Origin: Acidithiobacillus sp. YTS05
GTDB taxonomy: Bacteria > Pseudomonadota > Gammaproteobacteria > Acidithiobacillales > Acidithiobacillaceae
NCBI RefSeq assembly: GCF_024396695.1
Contig: NZ_CP094359.1
Location: forward strand, 2,139,501-2,203,500
Reading direction: 5' to 3'
Length of the DNA: 64,000 nucleotides
In this document: positions 1-8,824 of the stretch, one piece after another
Numbering within the stretch: the first letter of the stretch is position 1
Layout: each line of letters opens with the position of its first letter
Notes under the pieces: model-generated
Seen by the model: only the letters and a program-made list of their open reading frames with translations
Databases searched by the model: none
Told to the model about the DNA's origin: nothing
Translations under genes and position numbers: made by a program

Positions 1-2
1 TC

Positions 3-1283
3 TGGATGCCATTCACCGCCAATCGCCGTTTCAAGGCCGCTCCCCGCCTTTTGGAACGCGCCGAAGGGATGTTCTATTGGGATACTGAGGGACGAAAGAT
101 TCTGGACGCGACTTCCGGGCTCTGGTGTGTAAACGCTGGTCACTGTCGAGCCGAGATTCAGCAAGCCATTAGCAAACAAAGTGCGGATCTGGATTTTGCC
201 CCGACCTTTCAGATGGGGCACCCCCTTCCCTTCCAGTTTGCCCAACGTCTGACGCAACACAGCCCGACGGGTCTGGACCATGTCTTTTTCACTAACTCTG
301 GGTCAGAGTCTGTTGATACTGCGCTCAAATTCGCCCTTGCCTATCATCATGCCAAGGGGGATACTGCTCGGACTCTACTGATTGGCCGGGAGAAGGGCTA
401 TCATGGCGTGGGGTTCGGTGGAATATCGGTGGGCGGGCTACCCAACAATCGCCGTGCCTTTGGCAATCTGCTTCAGGTAGACCATCTACCGCATACCCTG
501 GATCAGAAACGGCATCGTTTCTGCCGTGGACTACCGCCTTATGCGGTGGAACCAGCCGAAGCCTTGGAAACGCTGATTGATCAGCATGGTGCGGGCCGCA
601 TCGCAGCGGTCATCGTCGAACCAGTGGCAGGCTCCGCTGGTGTCATTATCCCGCCCGAGGGCTACCTCCAACGGCTGCGAGAAATTTGCTCCGCACACGG
701 TATTTTACTGATCTTTGATGAGGTCATTACCGGCTTTGGCCGTCTCGGAACTCCATTTGCAAGTCAATTTTTTGATGTGCTTCCTGACATCTTCACAACT
801 GCCAAGGGCCTCACAAATGCGGCAGTCCCTATGGGGGCGGTATTTGTCAGCGATACCGTTCACGAAACTTTAATGACGGGGCCAGAGGAACAAATCGAGT
901 TCTTTCACGGCTACACTTACTCAGGCCACCCGCTCGCGTGTGCGGCAGGTCTTGCGGCCCTGGATATTTACGAACGCGAAGCCCTTTTTTCGCGGGCCGC
1001 GGAAGTCGCGCCGGCCTTCGAGGAGATGATTCACAGTCTAGCCGGCCTTGCGCATGTAGTGGATATCCGCAATCTCGGTCTGATGGCCGCCATAGAATTG
1101 GAACCCATTCCCGGAAAACCCGGAGAACGTGGCCATGCCGCACTGACGGCTGCGTTTGCTGCGGGTTTGCTGATTCGCGTAACAGGCGACACGATTGCTC
1201 TGTCTCCGCCGTTGGTTCTGGAGCCTGAACACCTTGCGCAAATGGAAAAGACGCTGAGGAGCATCTTGGAGTCGCTGGCATAG
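3..1283 (+). CDS. omega-amino acid--pyruvate aminotransferase, 5' partial
   Basis: Class III PLP-dependent aminotransferase of the beta-alanine/omega-amino acid:pyruvate type, which moves an amino group from an omega-amino acid to pyruvate. The WMPFTANR opening, the GLWCVNAGH block, the IFDEVITGFGR aspartate block and TTAKGLTN with the PLP lysine (about residue 267 counted from the ATG at 6) are all visible. The frame is open through codon TGG at 3-5, and the Trp before MPFTANR is part of the family motif. The ATG at 6 is therefore internal, and roughly 15-25 N-terminal residues lie upstream of the window. Beside a purine and ring-amide degradation block it could serve beta-alanine or polyamine nitrogen use, but the substrate is not readable from sequence. 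Confidence 0.88.
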   Translation, partial: WMPFTANRRFKAAPRLLERAEGMFYWDTEGRKILDATSGLWCVNAGHCRAEIQQAISKQSADLDFAPTFQMGHPLPFQFAQRLTQHSPTGLDHVFFTNSGSESVDTALKFALAYHHAKGDTARTLLIGREKGYHGVGFGGISVGGLPNNRRAFGNLLQVDHLPHTLDQKRHRFCRGLPPYAVEPAEALETLIDQHGAGRIAAVIVEPVAGSAGVIIPPEGYLQRLREICSAHGILLIFDEVITGFGRLGTPFASQFFDVLPDIFTTAKGLTNAAVPMGAVFVSDTVHETLMTGPEEQIEFFHGYTYSGHPLACAAGLAALDIYEREALFSRAAEVAPAFEEMIHSLAGLAHVVDIRNLGLMAAIELEPIPGKPGERGHAALTAAFAAGLLIRVTGDTIALSPPLVLEPEHLAQMEKTLRSILESLA

Positions 1284-1455
1284 ACTAGACCGGATCTGCG
1301 TTTTTATTCCGCCTGAGCTTCTTCAAAAACATTACGGCTAGCTGCTGGGTACTGCATCATGCGGCGCGCAGGTGCAGACCATCAGGAGACTTCGATGTTC
1401 TCGTCCGCCCGAGAGGCGATCATCACCACCTGGGCGGAGTCGCGGAAGAGTCTTA

Positions 1456-3789
1456 CTAGAAGCGCACTTGAACCGTCCCGAAAAATGAGCGCGGCATCAT
1501 TGGCTCTGCCTCCAGATAGTTGCCGCTGTAACCATTGACGTAAGCGAACTGTTTTTCCATGACATAGGCATCGGAATTCAGCAGGTTCACCCCCGTCAAG
1601 CTGAGGGTGATGTCATCAATACCGTCTTCGTGTACGGGAAATTCGTGGGATAAATTGAAGCTCATGGTCGCGTAGGCTGGCATACTCAGACTGGTAGGCG
1701 CGCCAGTGCTGGCCTCGATGTATTGGGGGCCCACCAAGTTCGCGTATAAACGCCCTTTGGTACCCTCATAGTGAGCCAAAATACCCAGGCCCGCAAGATA
1801 CGTTGGGGTGTTTGGACGAGGCTGACCTATACTGGTTGCCACACCATACTGACTGGAAGAATTGCTAGTGTACTCGGCATTTTGCAAGGAATAATTCCCA
1901 TACAAGGAAAGATATCGATCGAGAGCAATTTGGGTGGCAAGATTGATTCCCTGATATTGCGAAGAACCAATGTTATATTCATAGGTCAGGCCGGTGGTAG
2001 TATCGTAATACGAACTAAAGGTATGCACGAAATCGGATCGGTAGAATGAAAGACTCACATCGACTGGTCCATGATGATACTGCGCACCAAACTGGTAGGT
2101 ATTTACCCGCTCCGGCTTGATGGTTACCGGAGTCGATGGACTGGTGGTCGTCGCGTTGCTATCCGCCGAATAAAATGCAGTGATGTTCGGATATTTGTAA
2201 CCCACCGCGTAATCCGCGAATAGCTTCACCGAGGGTATCGGTTGATATTCAATTCCCACGTAGGGACTGAGTTCGCTATAGCTTCGCCCGCTATTGGCAC
2301 CAACGGAATAGTAGTATCCGGGTACGTCATTGAGATGAGTATACATCGTCTCATACTTCAGCCCGGGCGTGATCGCTACCGAGGAAACGGGTTTGATCTT
2401 GGCTTGGGCATACACTTTGCTGTACATACGCCAGCCGTGCTCGTCCCATAGGTCATTGTACCCAGAAATCTTCGGGACATCTGGACTGCCATACACAAAA
2501 TCCTGAGAGTCATAGGTGGACACCATGGCCAAGCCACCCGCCTTCAAATCAACATAGTGCTGAAACCAATGCACCGATGGGTTCAAACCAAAGGTATTTG
2601 TCTGATACGTATAGCTGTGGTAGTTGTCGCCATTGATGGTTTGTGCCTGGCAAGCAGCGGAATCGTTACCCATGAAGTCATTCCCGGAATACTGGCACAC
2701 CGTCATCGGCGGGTTGAGATAAAAGGTAACAAAACTGTTGTAAGGCGAATTGGAACTGGGATCGACATACTCCAGTCGATCGGAATTCGAGTAGGCATAG
2801 AATGCCTTTACGCCAAGAACGGTATCTTCGGAAAGCAAGGTCTTGTTCTGCAACACGGCCATCATGTGTTCCGTCTTGCTGTTGGAATAAGTAAAATTGC
2901 TCGGCCATTGGTAATATCGCCCATATTGGTCGAGCACCGCCGTTGGCATTCGCGCTGGAGTTGCCCCCTGATTTTTATTCAAAAGGAAGATCAGCGACCA
3001 TTTTGATGTGGGTGAGATTTCCGGCAAATCATAGGCTGCATAATAGGAATACTGCCGGTCGTGGGCTCCCTGAAGATAGCCATCGGTCTGCCGCGATGAG
3101 AAACGCGCAAATAGGTTTCCATATCCTGCATTTTCTCCGGTATTTGCTTCGACTCCATAATTCAGCGTTGCGAAGGAACCATAGCCGCCGAAAACGGTAG
3201 CGTACATCTCCTTACCAGGCATACGCGGCAGATAGTCAATGTTGCCGCCGATTGCCCCCACCGAATTGATATCAGGCGCAGGAGTGCCATAGGTAACGCG
3301 AATGCCCGAGGTTTCTCCAAGAGTGATGGGAACGAGATTGGTCAGGTCTGCATAGTTGTTGTTACCGCCAGACAGACCACCATTGAACAAATCGGCAATA
3401 GGCAAATCATCGAAGGTGTAGCCCACCTGTGTTTGCGAGAATCCGCGCACGGAGATATGCGTTTTGACACCGATAGGATTGGTACTGGTGGCGTTGATTC
3501 CCGGCACAAAACTCAGAATCGTTGAGGCATTCTGAGTGGACTCTTGGCCCTTGATGAACTCTTTGGGGATCAGAGCAGTCTCTGCCCCATATACCGGTTT
3601 GACATGCGTCAGAGCGGCCTTGTCAACCATGCGCAAAAGATTCTTTTTTATTTTCTCGATCTTATAGACCTTATTCGCGGACGATTTATCTGCATCCGCT
3701 GCGTGCGTCGCCAGCGGAGCCCCGCAGGCCATTGCCGCGACGGCGGCGAAAAGAGCCGATCTGATCTGGTTGTTTCTAACTGCACTCAT
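1456..3789 (-). CDS. TonB-dependent outer-membrane receptor (sigma54-controlled)
   Basis: A 777-residue TonB-dependent receptor with an Ala-rich signal peptide ending near THAADA. A plug domain follows (about residues 70-190; ILSFVPGIN, VRGFSQTQVGYTFDDLPI, IGGNIDYLP). A long beta-barrel ends in the terminal Phe typical of Bam-inserted proteins. There is no N-terminal FecA-like signalling domain. An AGGAGA ribosome site lies 7 nt before the ATG. The control region has a GG-N10-GC sigma54 promoter and an NtrC-like box rather than a Fur box. With the exbB-exbD-tonB genes beginning the nearby purine/ring-amide operon, this suggests uptake of a nitrogenous ligand such as a nucleobase or nucleoside rather than a siderophore. 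The ligand is inferred from context only. Confidence 0.88.
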   Translation of the reverse strand: MSAVRNNQIRSALFAAVAAMACGAPLATHAADADKSSANKVYKIEKIKKNLLRMVDKAALTHVKPVYGAETALIPKEFIKGQESTQNASTILSFVPGINATSTNPIGVKTHISVRGFSQTQVGYTFDDLPIADLFNGGLSGGNNNYADLTNLVPITLGETSGIRVTYGTPAPDINSVGAIGGNIDYLPRMPGKEMYATVFGGYGSFATLNYGVEANTGENAGYGNLFARFSSRQTDGYLQGAHDRQYSYYAAYDLPEISPTSKWSLIFLLNKNQGATPARMPTAVLDQYGRYYQWPSNFTYSNSKTEHMMAVLQNKTLLSEDTVLGVKAFYAYSNSDRLEYVDPSSNSPYNSFVTFYLNPPMTVCQYSGNDFMGNDSAACQAQTINGDNYHSYTYQTNTFGLNPSVHWFQHYVDLKAGGLAMVSTYDSQDFVYGSPDVPKISGYNDLWDEHGWRMYSKVYAQAKIKPVSSVAITPGLKYETMYTHLNDVPGYYYSVGANSGRSYSELSPYVGIEYQPIPSVKLFADYAVGYKYPNITAFYSADSNATTTSPSTPVTIKPERVNTYQFGAQYHHGPVDVSLSFYRSDFVHTFSSYYDTTTGLTYEYNIGSSQYQGINLATQIALDRYLSLYGNYSLQNAEYTSNSSSQYGVATSIGQPRPNTPTYLAGLGILAHYEGTKGRLYANLVGPQYIEASTGAPTSLSMPAYATMSFNLSHEFPVHEDGIDDITLSLTGVNLLNSDAYVMEKQFAYVNGYSGNYLEAEPMMPRSFFGTVQVRF

Positions 3790-3835
3790 AGCAATCTCCT
3801 GTTGATGTAGCAGCGGCCTTCTTAACCATATTCAC

Positions 3836-3851
3836 AGCAAGGAATATGCCA
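3836..3851 (-). promoter_or_regulatory. sigma54 (-24/-12) promoter of the TonB-dependent receptor
   Basis: On the minus strand the sequence reads TGGCATATTCCTTGCT. The invariant GG and GC are exactly 10 nt apart, and TTGCT matches the -12 element. It differs from the TGGCACG-N4-TTGC consensus mainly at the C-to-T after TGGCA. The predicted start is near 3825, giving a leader of about 36 nt before the receptor ATG at 3789. Confidence 0.72.
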
Positions 3852-3900
3852 AGGCGATTTCAGCCCGGTAGCCAGTTGATGCGGCGTATGGATCACGATC

Positions 3901-3917
3901 TGCACTATAATGGTTCA
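3901..3917. promoter_or_regulatory. NtrC-like enhancer box upstream of the receptor
   Basis: TGCACT-N5-GGTTCA matches the NtrC consensus TGCACY-N5-RGTGCA with one mismatch. Its centre is about 84 bp upstream of the predicted sigma54 start, a normal enhancer position. The remaining sequence to 4207 contains no recognisable gene and must also hold the LysR promoter. A TATAAT at 3906-3911 overlaps the box but has no convincing -35. Confidence 0.55.
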
Positions 3918-4207
3918 CGATGCATGGCGTGTGACTCTCTTCAAATCCTTAAACGAATGGCGTCGAGCCAAAATAGTGCAGGATTATATCGATCTATTAA
4001 ATCGCTAATTTATTTACTATATGTTGAGTTTTCCGCAACGCTACCGAATCGGCTGCGAGCTCGCCAGGCGCGGCATGGTGACCGTGAGCTTGCCATCTTT
4101 CCATACAGCAGAGGACCTTTACGCCAGCTCTGCATAGCGGCTAGCCAGGTATCCAATAAGCTGGTACTTTTCATGAATTGCGTTGCAAATTAGTGGACGG
4201 AGGTTCC

Positions 4208-5128
4208 ATGCGTCATTTGCGCCTATTCCAATATATTGATGCGATCGTCCGCGAGGGATCCGTGCGGCGGGCTGCGGAAAAGCTCTACGTGACAGCGTCT
4301 GCCTTGGATCGTCGCCTACAAGACCTGGAAGAGGAACTCGGCACAAGGATCTTTGAGCGCCACGCGCGCGGCATGCGGCTGACTTCGGCAGGAGAAATTT
4401 ACGTCAACTACATCCGGCGTCACATTGCCGAGAGTCAGCGTGTCCAGTCAGAAATCGATCGCTTGCAAGGCATGCAACAGGGGCAGGTTGCAATTGCTGT
4501 CAGCCCCGCTCTGGCCAGCAATTTCACCCCTAGCCTCGTACGGAAATTTCGCGAGCAGCATCCCGGCATCTCTTTTGTCATCAAGGTCGCGCGGCACGGA
4601 CTGGCGTTGCAATATCTGCTGAGTTTTGATGTCGATCTTGCCATTATCATCGCACCGCCCAAGCACCCTGACGTTTTTGATCTCGCCGTGGTAAACCAGT
4701 CGCTTCTCGCCGTCATGGACAAGGATCACCCCTTGTCCAGCTCGCCTGTGCTACGCCTAAGTGACTGCCTGCAATATCCGCTCCTGCTCCCGTCTACGGG
4801 GTTGACGACCCGGGAGATGCTGGACGCTGCTCTGCGCCCCCTGGGGCGGGACGTTAAAATCGGTGCGGAAACCAACTCCTATGAGGTGATGCGCGGCCTT
4901 CTCCAGGACAGTGATCAAATTGGCTTTATGCTGTACACCGGCGAACAACAGCCGGCAGATAAACACTCTCTTGTCTATCGACCGATCAACGCCCGCGAAT
5001 TTCGCCCGGTACCCATCATCTGCGCGCAACTGCGCAACCGCGGATTATCCGTTGCAGCAGCCCAATTCTCCAATCTGGTAATTCAGGAGATGGAGAACAT
5101 GCAGATCGCAAAAGAGGAATTAGCTTGA
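4208..5128 (+). CDS. LysR-family transcriptional regulator
   Basis: A 306-residue LysR-type regulator. The N-terminal winged helix-turn-helix covers about residues 1-60 (FQYIDAIVREGSVRRAAEKL, ASALDRRLQDLEEELG, RMRLTSAG-type turn), followed by a periplasmic-binding-like effector domain. The ATG at 4208 is chosen because an ACGGAGG ribosome site lies just upstream and the LysR helix-turn-helix begins there; an in-frame ATG at 4178 lacks this. The gene is divergent from the TonB receptor and its 3' end overlaps the convergent oxamate amidohydrolase-like gene by 9 bp. It probably responds to an intermediate of the neighbouring purine/ring-amide pathway; effector and targets are unknown. Confidence 0.88.
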   Translation: MRHLRLFQYIDAIVREGSVRRAAEKLYVTASALDRRLQDLEEELGTRIFERHARGMRLTSAGEIYVNYIRRHIAESQRVQSEIDRLQGMQQGQVAIAVSPALASNFTPSLVRKFREQHPGISFVIKVARHGLALQYLLSFDVDLAIIIAPPKHPDVFDLAVVNQSLLAVMDKDHPLSSSPVLRLSDCLQYPLLLPSTGLTTREMLDAALRPLGRDVKIGAETNSYEVMRGLLQDSDQIGFMLYTGEQQPADKHSLVYRPINAREFRPVPIICAQLRNRGLSVAAAQFSNLVIQEMENMQIAKEELA

Positions 5129-6736
5129 GTCAGGCCCAGCGACGCCACCATCGCTGCGTGGATCGCTGGCTCCAATCCAGTTGCCGTTGGGCAGGGCGCG
5201 CAGGATACCTGCATGTCCCATCAAATCGCTATACGCCGGTACGACCTGCAGGGTGTGTCCCCAACGCTCCAGACGCTCTCTGACCCGTTGCTCATAGCGC
5301 GATTCCAGGCGCAGAGCGGTGACTGGGTCACCCCAGGTACGGCCCAACAGCCAACGCGGCGCATCCACCGCTGTTGCTGGATCCAGACCATGACACAGAT
5401 GGCGAAAGAGCAACGCCGCCTGGGTTTGTGGCTGTCCGTCCCCACCCATGCTGCCATAGGCCATCTGTATGGCTCCGTCGCGTCCAAAAAGTGCTGGGTT
5501 GAGGGTGTGGAAGGGCCGCATTCCCGGTAGCAAGCCGCGTGGATCCTTGGGTTCCAAGGTAAAGGCACATCCTCGATTGTTCCACAGTACGCCGGAGGAG
5601 CCCGCCACGACCCCACTGCCGAACTCGTGGTACAAACTCTGGATAACACTCACTACCCGTCCCGCACCGTCGGCAACGGCAAACCAAGTCGTATCGCCTA
5701 GCGCAGATTGCCAACGATTCGCCACCCCGACCATTTCGGAGCGAATCTCGTCCGCTTGCTGATCGAGAAATTCCCCAAACAGCAGATCGTTGAGGGAATG
5801 ATTGGATGCGCGTCGTGGGTCGTGGACGACGCGATCCCGCCAAGGAAATACCCGCCTTGTTGCCGCAACGGCACCATGCACCAATTCTGCGCCGAGGGGA
5901 TCCGCATCTGCCAACCCCAGCCGCTCCATGATGCCGGCAATCATCAGCGAAGCCATGCCCTGACTCGGTGGCGGGAGGTTGAAGACCGTCCCGCCTGCAA
6001 ACGGCAACTGCAGCGGCGTTACCCACTCCGCAAGACAGCTTTCTAAATCTGCCAACTGCAGCAAACTGCCCTTGGCCTGCAGGCTGGTTACCATCTCTTC
6101 GGCCAAGTCTCCACTGTAGAAGCTACCCACCCCTTCGTCGAGCAGACGACCGAATGTGCGCGCCAAAGCCGGTTGACGAAAAGTTTCCCCGGCCACCGGT
6201 AACCTTCCCTGGGGCAGATATTGCGCACAGAATTCCACATCACCCTCGAGGGCACACAGATAGTGACGCAAGGTTCGGTCTTGATTGCCGCTCAATGGGA
6301 AACCGCCAGCAGCAAGTTCGTAGGCTGGAGTGAGCAGCTCACTCCAGCCCATCGTACCCCCCCAAGTGGCGGCGGAGAAGGAATGTGCTGCCTCCCAGCC
6401 ACGCAGCATCCCAGGCACGATCATGGCCGACAGCGCCCCGCGAAAGGGGATCTGCGATAGGCCACGCGCACGAAAGATATCTGCGTGATAGGCACGCCCC
6501 GCCTGACCTGCGGCCGCCAGCCCGCGTACGGAAGACTCCCGGCCATCGGAGATCAGCCAGAAAGCATCCCCACCCAGGCCGGTCATATGCGGATAGACCA
6601 CCGACAGGGCAGCGGATACGGCAATTGCCGCCTCGATGGCGTTAGCGCCGCACGCCAGAAGCCTGGCTCCGACGTCTGCCGCCAAGGCATGGGGAGCCGT
6701 AACCAGCCCGCGGCTACTTTCCGTCGCGAGAGTCAT
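5120..6736 (-). CDS. hpxW: gamma-glutamyltransferase-family oxamate amidohydrolase-like protein
   Basis: An Ntn-hydrolase of the gamma-glutamyltransferase superfamily, expected to self-cleave before the nucleophilic Thr in GDTTWFAVAD. The large-subunit start (LVTAPHALAADVGARLLACGANAIEAA) and the GLGGDAF block are present. In the hpxWXYZ operon of Klebsiella such a protein, HpxW, hydrolyses oxamate to oxalate and ammonia. Here the same partners (AtzG/HpxX, AtzE/HpxY, AtzH/HpxZ) lie directly upstream on the same strand, so oxamate amidohydrolase is preferred over glutathione hydrolysis. No signal peptide is visible, which fits a cytoplasmic role. The ATG at 6736 is preferred over the GTG at 6757 because GGGAGG precedes it by 8 nt. 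Last gene of the long run. Confidence 0.72.
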   Translation of the reverse strand: MTLATESSRGLVTAPHALAADVGARLLACGANAIEAAIAVSAALSVVYPHMTGLGGDAFWLISDGRESSVRGLAAAGQAGRAYHADIFRARGLSQIPFRGALSAMIVPGMLRGWEAAHSFSAATWGGTMGWSELLTPAYELAAGGFPLSGNQDRTLRHYLCALEGDVEFCAQYLPQGRLPVAGETFRQPALARTFGRLLDEGVGSFYSGDLAEEMVTSLQAKGSLLQLADLESCLAEWVTPLQLPFAGGTVFNLPPPSQGMASLMIAGIMERLGLADADPLGAELVHGAVAATRRVFPWRDRVVHDPRRASNHSLNDLLFGEFLDQQADEIRSEMVGVANRWQSALGDTTWFAVADGAGRVVSVIQSLYHEFGSGVVAGSSGVLWNNRGCAFTLEPKDPRGLLPGMRPFHTLNPALFGRDGAIQMAYGSMGGDGQPQTQAALLFRHLCHGLDPATAVDAPRWLLGRTWGDPVTALRLESRYEQRVRERLERWGHTLQVVPAYSDLMGHAGILRALPNGNWIGASDPRSDGGVAGPDSS

Positions 6737-6832
6737 CCGCTCCACCTCCCGGCCCACGTAAACAGTATCACCTTCGCTCCAAAGTGCGACTGCGTCCGCG
6801 CTGCGGGACTGTGGGGGTGGTCGCGATGATAA

Positions 6833-7219
6833 TCATTGCGGCTTGGGCATCAGACTCACATGTGCAGCAACGACTCGCCACCCTTCCGGGGTTCGCATCC
6901 AGGTCTGACTTTGCCGCCCATGGACAGTATCGCGCAAAAACTCGGTGTTGGCGGTAGCAAAATCCTCTCCATAAGTAGTAATGACGGTATTTACCAGACG
7001 TCGCTGCAACGATTGACCAGGACGACTGGCCCGAAACTTGGCAATTTCTGAATATCCATAGAGATTTTCTGCCACACCGTAGCGCAAGGTGTATTCCGAG
7101 TTCCAAAACAATTCATCGAGAACGTCGACGTCGTTTTCTACCAGCGCCTTTTCATAGCGTTCAAAGACCGCGCAGACCTCGGCATGTACAGCGGGCAGGT
7201 TGATTTTTGGTGTTTGCAT
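6833..7219 (-). CDS. atzH: AtzH/HpxZ-like DUF3225 protein
   Basis: A 128-residue single-domain protein of the SnoaL-like/DUF3225 type ([21 protein letters not shown] near the N-terminus, [11 protein letters not shown] at the C-terminus). In the cyanuric acid pathway AtzH acts on 1,3-dicarboxyurea; in the hpx operon the homologue is HpxZ. It directly follows the amidase, with AAGGAGA 6 nt before the ATG. The position in an atzG-atzE-atzH string makes the family call strong. The substrate in this organism is not established. Confidence 0.75.
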   Translation of the reverse strand: MQTPKINLPAVHAEVCAVFERYEKALVENDVDVLDELFWNSEYTLRYGVAENLYGYSEIAKFRASRPGQSLQRRLVNTVITTYGEDFATANTEFLRDTVHGRQSQTWMRTPEGWRVVAAHVSLMPKPQ

Positions 7220-7230
7220 GACTGTTCTCC

Positions 7231-8613
7231 TTAGCTTTGCGGAATTGCATTACGAAAACCACGCGCTTCTAGAACTCGCGCCACATGCAGGGCCTTGGCC
7301 TCCTGCCATGGTGCAGCAATGATCTGCACACCAATGGGTAACGAGTCTGGCAATTGTACCGGTACGGTCACCACCGGCAGGCCAATAAAGGAAAACGGCT
7401 GCGTGTAGAGGCCAAGATGCGGTCGTACGAGCATTTCTTCGCCATCGAGCGCCATCGTTTTTTGCCCAATGGCTGGCGCAGTCATTGGCGTAGCCGGTGC
7501 GAGAAGCACGTCGAAGCGACGAAATATTTCCGCGACTTGCCTCTGAAAACGCGCACGGACCCGTTGTGCCTGCAAATAGGCGACCGCAGGCAGCAGAGCA
7601 CCAGCCAGCATCCGATCACGCACATCCGGATCATAATCCGCGGCACGTTGACGCAAGTTGGGTAAATGCAAGGCACTACTTTCAGCGTTGGTAATCACAT
7701 AGGCCGCGGCACGTGCCTCAGCGACTTCCGGGAGTTCCAGTTCCTGTGTGATTTTCAAGACCTCAGCCACCCGCTGCAAGGCCTGCTGCGACGCTGCAGT
7801 ACCCTGCTTCGCGAAATAACCGCCGAGTGTGGCGATGCGCAGGCTGGGATCCAGCTCCGCAGACAAGCTACCAGTGGGCTCCACCGGGCGTGGGCTTAGG
7901 CCCGGATCGACATCATCATGGCCCTGCATCACGTCGTAGGCCAGCGCCAAATCCTTCGCACTGCGGGCCAGGGGGCCCACATGGTCAAGACTGGAGCAAA
8001 ACGGAAAGGTTCCAGCGCGAGACAGGCGACCGTAGGTGGGCTTGAAACCAAAGATCCCGCAAAGGGATGCGGGCACGCGGATTGAGCCATTGGTATCGGA
8101 TCCCAATGCGATTGGCACCAGACCGCCAGCAACAGCGGCACCGCTACCGCCGCTGGATCCACCACTCATACGCTGCGGGTCATGGGGATTGCGCGAGGCG
8201 CCATAATGCAGATTTTCCCCCGTAAAATCATAGGCATACTCTCCCATATTCAGGGCGCCGACCAGGATCGCTCCAGCAGCAGTCAATCGCTGTATCAGAA
8301 TGGCATCCTGCTGTGCGGGCGGCAGATCGCGATTGATCTTCGATCCCGCTAGCGTCACTTCCCCTTTGATATCGAATAGGTTTTTTACCGCAAAAGGCAC
8401 CCCAGCAAGGCACCCGGGATCTTCGCCCTCCTCTCGCAGCCGATCAACGCGTGCCGCCTCCCGCCGCGCCCGCTCCGCTGTCACCAGGGTAAAGGCATTG
8501 AGCAGGGGATTTCGTGCGGCGATCTCAGCAATGGTCTGCTCAGTGACGTCCATTGCCCGCAAGGAACCGGAACGAACTTTTTCGGCGATTTCCACAGCGC
8601 TCATCCAGGTCAT
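7231..8613 (-). CDS. atzE: AtzE/HpxY-like amidase-signature hydrolase
   Basis: A 460-residue amidase-signature enzyme. The Ser-cisSer-Lys triad is visible: Lys in PFAVKNLFD, the Gly/Ser-rich [16 protein letters not shown], and the nucleophile Ser in [13 protein letters not shown]. The closest named relatives in layout are AtzE (1-carboxybiuret hydrolase) and HpxY, both of which need a tiny partner (AtzG/HpxX) that is encoded immediately upstream. The ATG at 8613 is chosen for its AGGAGA site 6 nt away and the usual family length; longer upstream starts would run into atzG. It probably cleaves a terminal amide released by the ring-opening amidohydrolase, working in the cytoplasm. Confidence 0.8.
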   Translation of the reverse strand: MTWMSAVEIAEKVRSGSLRAMDVTEQTIAEIAARNPLLNAFTLVTAERARREAARVDRLREEGEDPGCLAGVPFAVKNLFDIKGEVTLAGSKINRDLPPAQQDAILIQRLTAAGAILVGALNMGEYAYDFTGENLHYGASRNPHDPQRMSGGSSGGSGAAVAGGLVPIALGSDTNGSIRVPASLCGIFGFKPTYGRLSRAGTFPFCSSLDHVGPLARSAKDLALAYDVMQGHDDVDPGLSPRPVEPTGSLSAELDPSLRIATLGGYFAKQGTAASQQALQRVAEVLKITQELELPEVAEARAAAYVITNAESSALHLPNLRQRAADYDPDVRDRMLAGALLPAVAYLQAQRVRARFQRQVAEIFRRFDVLLAPATPMTAPAIGQKTMALDGEEMLVRPHLGLYTQPFSFIGLPVVTVPVQLPDSLPIGVQIIAAPWQEAKALHVARVLEARGFRNAIPQS

Positions 8614-8623
8614 ACGCACTCTC

Positions 8624-8824
8624 CTACTGAGCATGAAAAACGGGGGCGAAATCATCCTCTGTGTGCAACGGCACTCCCTCCAATGTTGCCGCCATCCGCA
8701 GGGAGATCTGCAAATATCTCTTGACCCCAGAGGCATACTCTGGAGCAATCGACAGTCCGACAATGGCACTTACGGCAGTGAGATACTGGGCTAGTTCCTC
8801 TGAGCTGTTTTGCGTTAAGGGCAT
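8624..8824 (-). CDS. atzG: AtzG/HpxX-like small amidase partner (DUF4089)
   Basis: A 66-residue helical protein. Its middle part (AIVGLSIAPEYASGVKRYLQ) and C-terminus (PLHTEDDFAPVFHA) match the AtzG/DUF4089 pattern. AtzG forms a stable heterotetramer with AtzE, structurally resembling the GatC-GatA pair. The gene overlaps the ring-opening amidohydrolase by 10 bp and lies 10 bp before atzE, so it is probably translationally coupled. AGGAGA lies 6 nt before its ATG. Confidence 0.75.
   Translation of the reverse strand: MPLTQNSSEELAQYLTAVSAIVGLSIAPEYASGVKRYLQISLRMAATLEGVPLHTEDDFAPVFHAQ

Noticed and set aside
5328..6026. 232-codon alternative minus-strand frame inside the gamma-glutamyltransferase-like gene
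   Set aside because: It is a +1 shadow, Arg/Gly/Ser-rich; the hpxW frame carries the Thr nucleophile and all family blocks.
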